DNA from: Alphaproteobacteria bacterium UBA3768
GTDB taxonomy: Bacteria; Pseudomonadota; Alphaproteobacteria; CAAHEQ01; UBA3637
NCBI GenBank assembly: GCA_002372315.1
Contig: DFFU01000014.1
Coordinates: 1-7,712 of the forward strand
Direction of reading: 5' to 3'
DNA length: 7,712 nucleotides
Numbering within the stretch: position 1 is the first letter of the stretch; every line of letters begins with the position of its first letter. Position numbers and translations under genes: made by a program. The notes under the pieces were generated by a model. That model saw only the letters and a list, made by a program, of their open reading frames with translations. It was not told the origin of the DNA and ran no database searches. Shown here in pieces: positions 4,437-7,712 of the stretch.

Positions 4437-4969
4437 TTTCTGGACAATTTAAAGGACGGATATTAAAAGCACCACCAGAAGGAACACGTCCAACAGCTGA
4501 TCGTGCCAAGGAGATGTTGTTTGATATTTTAAATGCCTCTTTAATGCGTGCGCAAAAACAATGGTCACGCGTGCGCTTTGCGGATGCGTTTGCAGGTTCT
4601 GGTGCTGTGGGATTAGAGGCTGCATCACGTGGCGCCAAAAATATTTGGTTGTTTGAAAAAAATCCTGTCGCACAAAAAATTATTCGTCAAAATGGACATG
4701 ATATGACTTTTGAATTGTTGGGTGATGCTTTGATGCCACCTAAAATCAATAAGCCGATGGATGTTTTGTTTATGGATGCACCCTATGGTAAAGGGCTATG
4801 GGAAATGGCCTTATCTGCTTTTGATCAAATGGGGTGGATTGATGAGAAGACGGTGGTAATCATTGAAGTGGATGGCAAAGAAAAAAAACAATTACCGCAT
4901 GGATTTGTTTTACAGCAAACGCGTCACCAGGGGCGTAATACTTTTTTATTTTTAACTAAGGAGTCTTAA
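4427..4969 (+). CDS. rsmD: 16S rRNA (guanine(966)-N2)-methyltransferase RsmD
   Basis: A 180-residue S-adenosylmethionine-dependent enzyme that methylates N2 of G966 in 16S rRNA. Visible signatures are the N-terminal MRLISGQFKGRILKAP, then RPTADRAKEMLFDIL (21-35), the SAM-binding FADAFAGSGAVGLEAASRGA (51-70), the acidic turn LFEKNP (75-80) and the catalytic motif at 117-120. That motif reads DAPY in place of the more usual DPPY/DPPF; the flanking Asp, Pro and Tyr are kept, so activity is likely retained. The start is fixed by AGGAGG (4417-4422) four bases before the ATG, inside the end of the rluB-type gene, implying translational coupling. Its stop codon abuts the tkt start with no gap. Confidence 0.93.
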   Translation: MRLISGQFKGRILKAPPEGTRPTADRAKEMLFDILNASLMRAQKQWSRVRFADAFAGSGAVGLEAASRGAKNIWLFEKNPVAQKIIRQNGHDMTFELLGDALMPPKINKPMDVLFMDAPYGKGLWEMALSAFDQMGWIDEKTVVIIEVDGKEKKQLPHGFVLQQTRHQGRNTFLFLTKES

Positions 4970-6895
4970 ATGAATTTACAAAAACTTTCAACGACTTTGC
5001 GCGTATTATCAGCGGATATGATTGAAAAAGCCAAATCAGGTCATCCTGGGGCAAGTTTGGGAATGGCAGATATCGCCACTGTTTTATGGGCAAAATTTTT
5101 GCGCTTTGATGCTGAAAATCCCAATTGGCCCAATCGAGATCGTGTGATTTTTTCCAATGGTCATGCGGTGCCTTTAATGTATGCGATGCTTTACATGATG
5201 GGGACAAAAGGCATTCAATTGGACGATTTGAAAAATTTACGTCAATTGGGTAGTATTACACCTGGGCATCCAGAGCGCGGTATAACACCAGGGGTTGATT
5301 TTTCGGCAGGTCCTTTGGGGCAAGGTTTAGCAGGGGCTGTGGGTATGGCTTTGGCTGAACGCATTATGAATCAGCGGATGGGGGGTACAATTCATCATAA
5401 AACATATTGCTTTGTGGGGGATGGTTGCCTGATGGAAGGTATCAGTGAAGAAGCCATTTCTTTGGCAGGACTTTGGGAGCTTAAGAATTTAATTGTTTTG
5501 TGGGATGATAATCACATTACAATTGATGGGGCAACGGATTTATCCACAAAAACAGATCAGCAAGTGCGCTTTATGGCCAATGGTTGGACTGTTTTGACAT
5601 GTGATGGGCATAATATGGAATCAATTGAACAGGCGTTAAATTTGGCTCAGAAATCAAGAAAGCCAGTTTTGATAGACTGTAAAACGACTATTGGTTATGG
5701 TGCCCCTAATAAATCGGGTAAATCCTGTGTGCACGGCTCACCTTTAGGGGCTGAAGAATTAAAGGCCCTCAAAGAGAATTTAAATTGGAATTTAGAGCCA
5801 TTTGAAATTCCAGAAGATGTTTTAAAATTTACCCATGAAATAGGAAAAAGGGGACATGGTGAATATGAAAATTGGTTCAAAAATTTACCCGATAATTTTG
5901 AACAAATTTGGCAAAATCATATTTATTTTGCGCTGGACAATCTGAAAAATGAATGGTTAAAAACAAGACCCCAATTGGGAACACGCAATTTATCCCAATC
6001 CGTTTTGGAAACATTACTGACACAAATTCCATCCTTAGTGGGAGGTTCGGCGGACTTGGGGGCGTCTAATTTGACTAAAACAAAAGTATCACAGGATATT
6101 TTACCTCCCAATTATCAGGGCAATTATGTCAACTATGGTGTGCGTGAATTGGCGATGGCTGGTATTGCTAATGGTTTGGCGGCACATGGTGGATTATTAC
6201 CCTATACCAGCACATTTTTTGTTTTTTCAGACTATATGAAACCTTGTATGCGTTTGGGAGCCTTAATGGGACTTAAACAACTCTATATTTTGACGCATGA
6301 TTCTGTGGCAACGGGTGAAGATGGCCCCACACATCAACCTATTGAACAATTAGCAGGATTGCGAGCAATGCCTAATTTAAAAGTTTTTCGTCCCGCCGAT
6401 GCCATTGAAGTGGCTGAAAGTTATGAAACCGCCCTTGCTTTGGATGGACCATCTGCAATTGTTTTGACGCGCCAAAAAGTACCCACAATTCGTACAAAAG
6501 TGGATGAAAATTTAACACAAAAGGGAGCTTATGTTATTAAGGATGTTGAGGGCAAACGTGCTTTGACAATTATTGCTACAGGTTCTGAGGTTGCTTTGGC
6601 CTTACAGGTGGCTGAAAAAATACCACAAACAGTTGTGGTATCCATGCCCTGCTGGGAACTGTTTGAGGAGCAATCCAAAACCTATCAAAATAAAGTCTTG
6701 GGTTCAGCTCCACGTGTATCATTGGAAGCAGCCAGTTCTTTTGGTTGGACTCGGTGGACGGGAGAGGATGGTTTGAATATTTCTATTGATACTTTTGGGC
6801 AAAGCGGGTCAGGAGATCAATTATTTGAACACTTTGGATTTACTGTGGATGCGATTGTGAAAAAAATTCAAGAAGGAATTAAAAAATGTGTTTAA
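4970..6895 (+). CDS. tkt: Transketolase
   Basis: A 641-residue thiamine diphosphate enzyme of the non-oxidative pentose phosphate pathway. It moves two-carbon units between ketose and aldose phosphates and links glycolysis to ribose and erythrose phosphate supply. N-terminal domain: SGHPGASLGMADIA with His25, SNGHA (62-66), TPGHPERG (97-104) and the ThDP/metal motif GDGCLMEG (150-157) to N181-H-ITIDG. Middle pyrimidine-binding domain: GGSADLGASNLT (358-369), NYGVRELAM with the cofactor-activating Glu393, and the substrate loop HDSVATGEDGPTHQP (443-457). The C-terminal domain ends with the GQSGSGDQLFEHFGF segment. Length is slightly below the usual 650-670, with no missing motif. AAGGAG (4958-4963) precedes the ATG. 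It probably shares one mRNA with rluB and rsmD. Confidence 0.97.
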   Translation: MNLQKLSTTLRVLSADMIEKAKSGHPGASLGMADIATVLWAKFLRFDAENPNWPNRDRVIFSNGHAVPLMYAMLYMMGTKGIQLDDLKNLRQLGSITPGHPERGITPGVDFSAGPLGQGLAGAVGMALAERIMNQRMGGTIHHKTYCFVGDGCLMEGISEEAISLAGLWELKNLIVLWDDNHITIDGATDLSTKTDQQVRFMANGWTVLTCDGHNMESIEQALNLAQKSRKPVLIDCKTTIGYGAPNKSGKSCVHGSPLGAEELKALKENLNWNLEPFEIPEDVLKFTHEIGKRGHGEYENWFKNLPDNFEQIWQNHIYFALDNLKNEWLKTRPQLGTRNLSQSVLETLLTQIPSLVGGSADLGASNLTKTKVSQDILPPNYQGNYVNYGVRELAMAGIANGLAAHGGLLPYTSTFFVFSDYMKPCMRLGALMGLKQLYILTHDSVATGEDGPTHQPIEQLAGLRAMPNLKVFRPADAIEVAESYETALALDGPSAIVLTRQKVPTIRTKVDENLTQKGAYVIKDVEGKRALTIIATGSEVALALQVAEKIPQTVVVSMPCWELFEEQSKTYQNKVLGSAPRVSLEAASSFGWTRWTGEDGLNISIDTFGQSGSGDQLFEHFGFTVDAIVKKIQEGIKKCV

Positions 6896-7644
6896 AAAAA
6901 AGTAAAATGGTGGCAAAAAAACTTTTGTTATTGTTGGCATTATTTTTTACTTTACCTGCCTGTGCTGAAGGAAATCAGAGCATTCAGTCATTTACCAAGT
7001 CCAAAAATTTGCTTAAAAATGTAGTTTACGCAGGACATCCAGAAACTTTTTATTGTCACGGTACCTTTGATAAAAAGAATAATATTACATTGCCAGAGGG
7101 GTTCACTACACCAACCCACGAGCAGCGTGCCAAAAAACTGGAATGGGAGCATGTTTTGCCTGCCGAACATTTCGGGCGTGCATTTTCTGAATGGCGCGAT
7201 GGGCATCCTGACTGTAAGGATAAAAAGGGAAAATCCTTTAAAGGGCGAAAGTGTGCCGAAAAAACAAATGAAGAATTTCGCTTTATGTTATGTGATATGT
7301 ATAACCTTTATCCGTCCATTGGTGCTGTTAATGCCATTCGCAGTAATATTGCCTATGATGAATTAAAAGATACTCCTGTTAGTTTTGGTTCTTGTCCTTT
7401 TAAAGTGGGAAAAAATCAAGTTGAACCACCTCCTTATACGCGTGGAGCTATTGCGCGTACATATTTATATTTTGATGCTGAATATCCCAAATATCACATG
7501 TCGGATAGCACACGTAAACTCATGACAGCATGGGATAAAATGTACCCTGTGGATGAATGGGAATGCGAACGTGCAAAACGTATTGAGAAATTACAAGGTA
7601 ACGAAAACAAATTTGTCAAAAATGCGTGTGCAGAAAAAGAATAA
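6886..7644 (+). CDS. Exported endonuclease I (EndA/Vvn-type)
   Basis: A 252-residue exported nuclease of the endonuclease I family (EndA, Dns, Vvn). It cuts double-stranded DNA nonspecifically in the periplasm or outside the cell. Residues 1-27 are a signal sequence (basic start, LLLLLALFFTL core, ACA before E28); LPAC at 23-26 could alternatively be read as an atypical lipobox. The beta-beta-alpha-metal active site is EWEHVLPAEHFG (86-97) with E88 and H89, and DMYNLYPSIGAVNAIRSN (137-154) with N140. Seven cysteines remain in the mature part, consistent with the disulfide-rich family. AAGGA (6873-6877) lies eight bases before the ATG at 6886, so this start is chosen over M8. It overlaps tkt by 10 bases, so translation is probably coupled. 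DNA scavenging or defence against foreign DNA are the usual roles. Confidence 0.9.
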   Translation: MCLKKSKMVAKKLLLLLALFFTLPACAEGNQSIQSFTKSKNLLKNVVYAGHPETFYCHGTFDKKNNITLPEGFTTPTHEQRAKKLEWEHVLPAEHFGRAFSEWRDGHPDCKDKKGKSFKGRKCAEKTNEEFRFMLCDMYNLYPSIGAVNAIRSNIAYDELKDTPVSFGSCPFKVGKNQVEPPPYTRGAIARTYLYFDAEYPKYHMSDSTRKLMTAWDKMYPVDEWECERAKRIEKLQGNENKFVKNACAEKE

Positions 7645-7712
7645 CATATTCTTCAAAATGTTCAAACATACAAAAAAACACTTCAATAGAAATATTGCAA
7701 AAGGGATATAAA
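7645..7712. other. Trailing intergenic sequence, no gene seen
   Basis: These 68 AT-rich bases after the endonuclease gene contain no convincing intrinsic terminator. A short ATGTT/AACAT inverted repeat is present (7658-7669). CATACAAA at 7667-7674 equals one arm of the putative RHH operator at 361-396. AGGG at 7703-7706 near the window edge could be the ribosome binding site of a gene starting beyond it. Confidence 0.3.

Overview
This window looks like a piece of an AT-rich alphaproteobacterial chromosome, probably from a host-associated lineage. The support is the conserved divergent block tadA <- | -> rluB-type pseudouridine synthase - rsmD, an RHH_4-type ribbon-helix-helix protein of a kind common in Alphaproteobacteria, and low-GC coding throughout. 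No species can be named from sequence alone.

The left half (1-3210) is accessory in character. It starts with a small ribbon-helix-helix regulator on the minus strand (69-350), whose promoter is overlaid by an inverted repeat that looks like its own operator. A secreted bacterial OB-fold (BOF/YgiW-type) protein follows (568-894), then a complete tRNA-Lys(CUU) gene (965-1040) with a consensus promoter and an intrinsic terminator. Downstream lie four small minus-strand genes of unrelated sequence: a two-helix membrane protein (1167-1517), a charged helical protein (1773-2150), a nucleoside deoxyribosyltransferase-like protein (2446-2865) and a 68-residue unknown (2968-3174).

The most unusual feature is a composite repeat present three times at regular spacing (about 1018-1150, 1571-1757 and 2211-2400). 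Copy A is the 3' end of the real tRNA plus its terminator. Copies B and C have a tRNA-tail-like stretch ending in CCCACCA, the same terminator hairpin, the same 'CCAAGC..TTGCATGAG' box and the same TTCGAA-bounded inverted repeat, but no tRNA body. Between them sit different small genes, and copies B and C also carry the outward promoter of the next minus-strand gene. The layout resembles successive insertion of small cassettes at the 3' end of tRNA-Lys, or a repeat-flanked cassette array. No integrase is visible in the window.

The right half (3226-7644) is ordinary core genome. tadA (tRNA adenosine deaminase) reads left. A tightly packed operon reads right: rluB-type pseudouridine synthase, rsmD, tkt (transketolase) and an exported endonuclease I. 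These genes overlap or abut (10 bp overlap, 0 bp gap, 10 bp overlap), so translational coupling is likely. Only 20 bp separates the divergent tadA and rluB starts; a -10 box sits inside it with no Shine-Dalgarno on either side, suggesting very short or absent leaders. The first four right-hand genes serve RNA modification and the pentose phosphate pathway; the endonuclease is probably a passenger in the operon.
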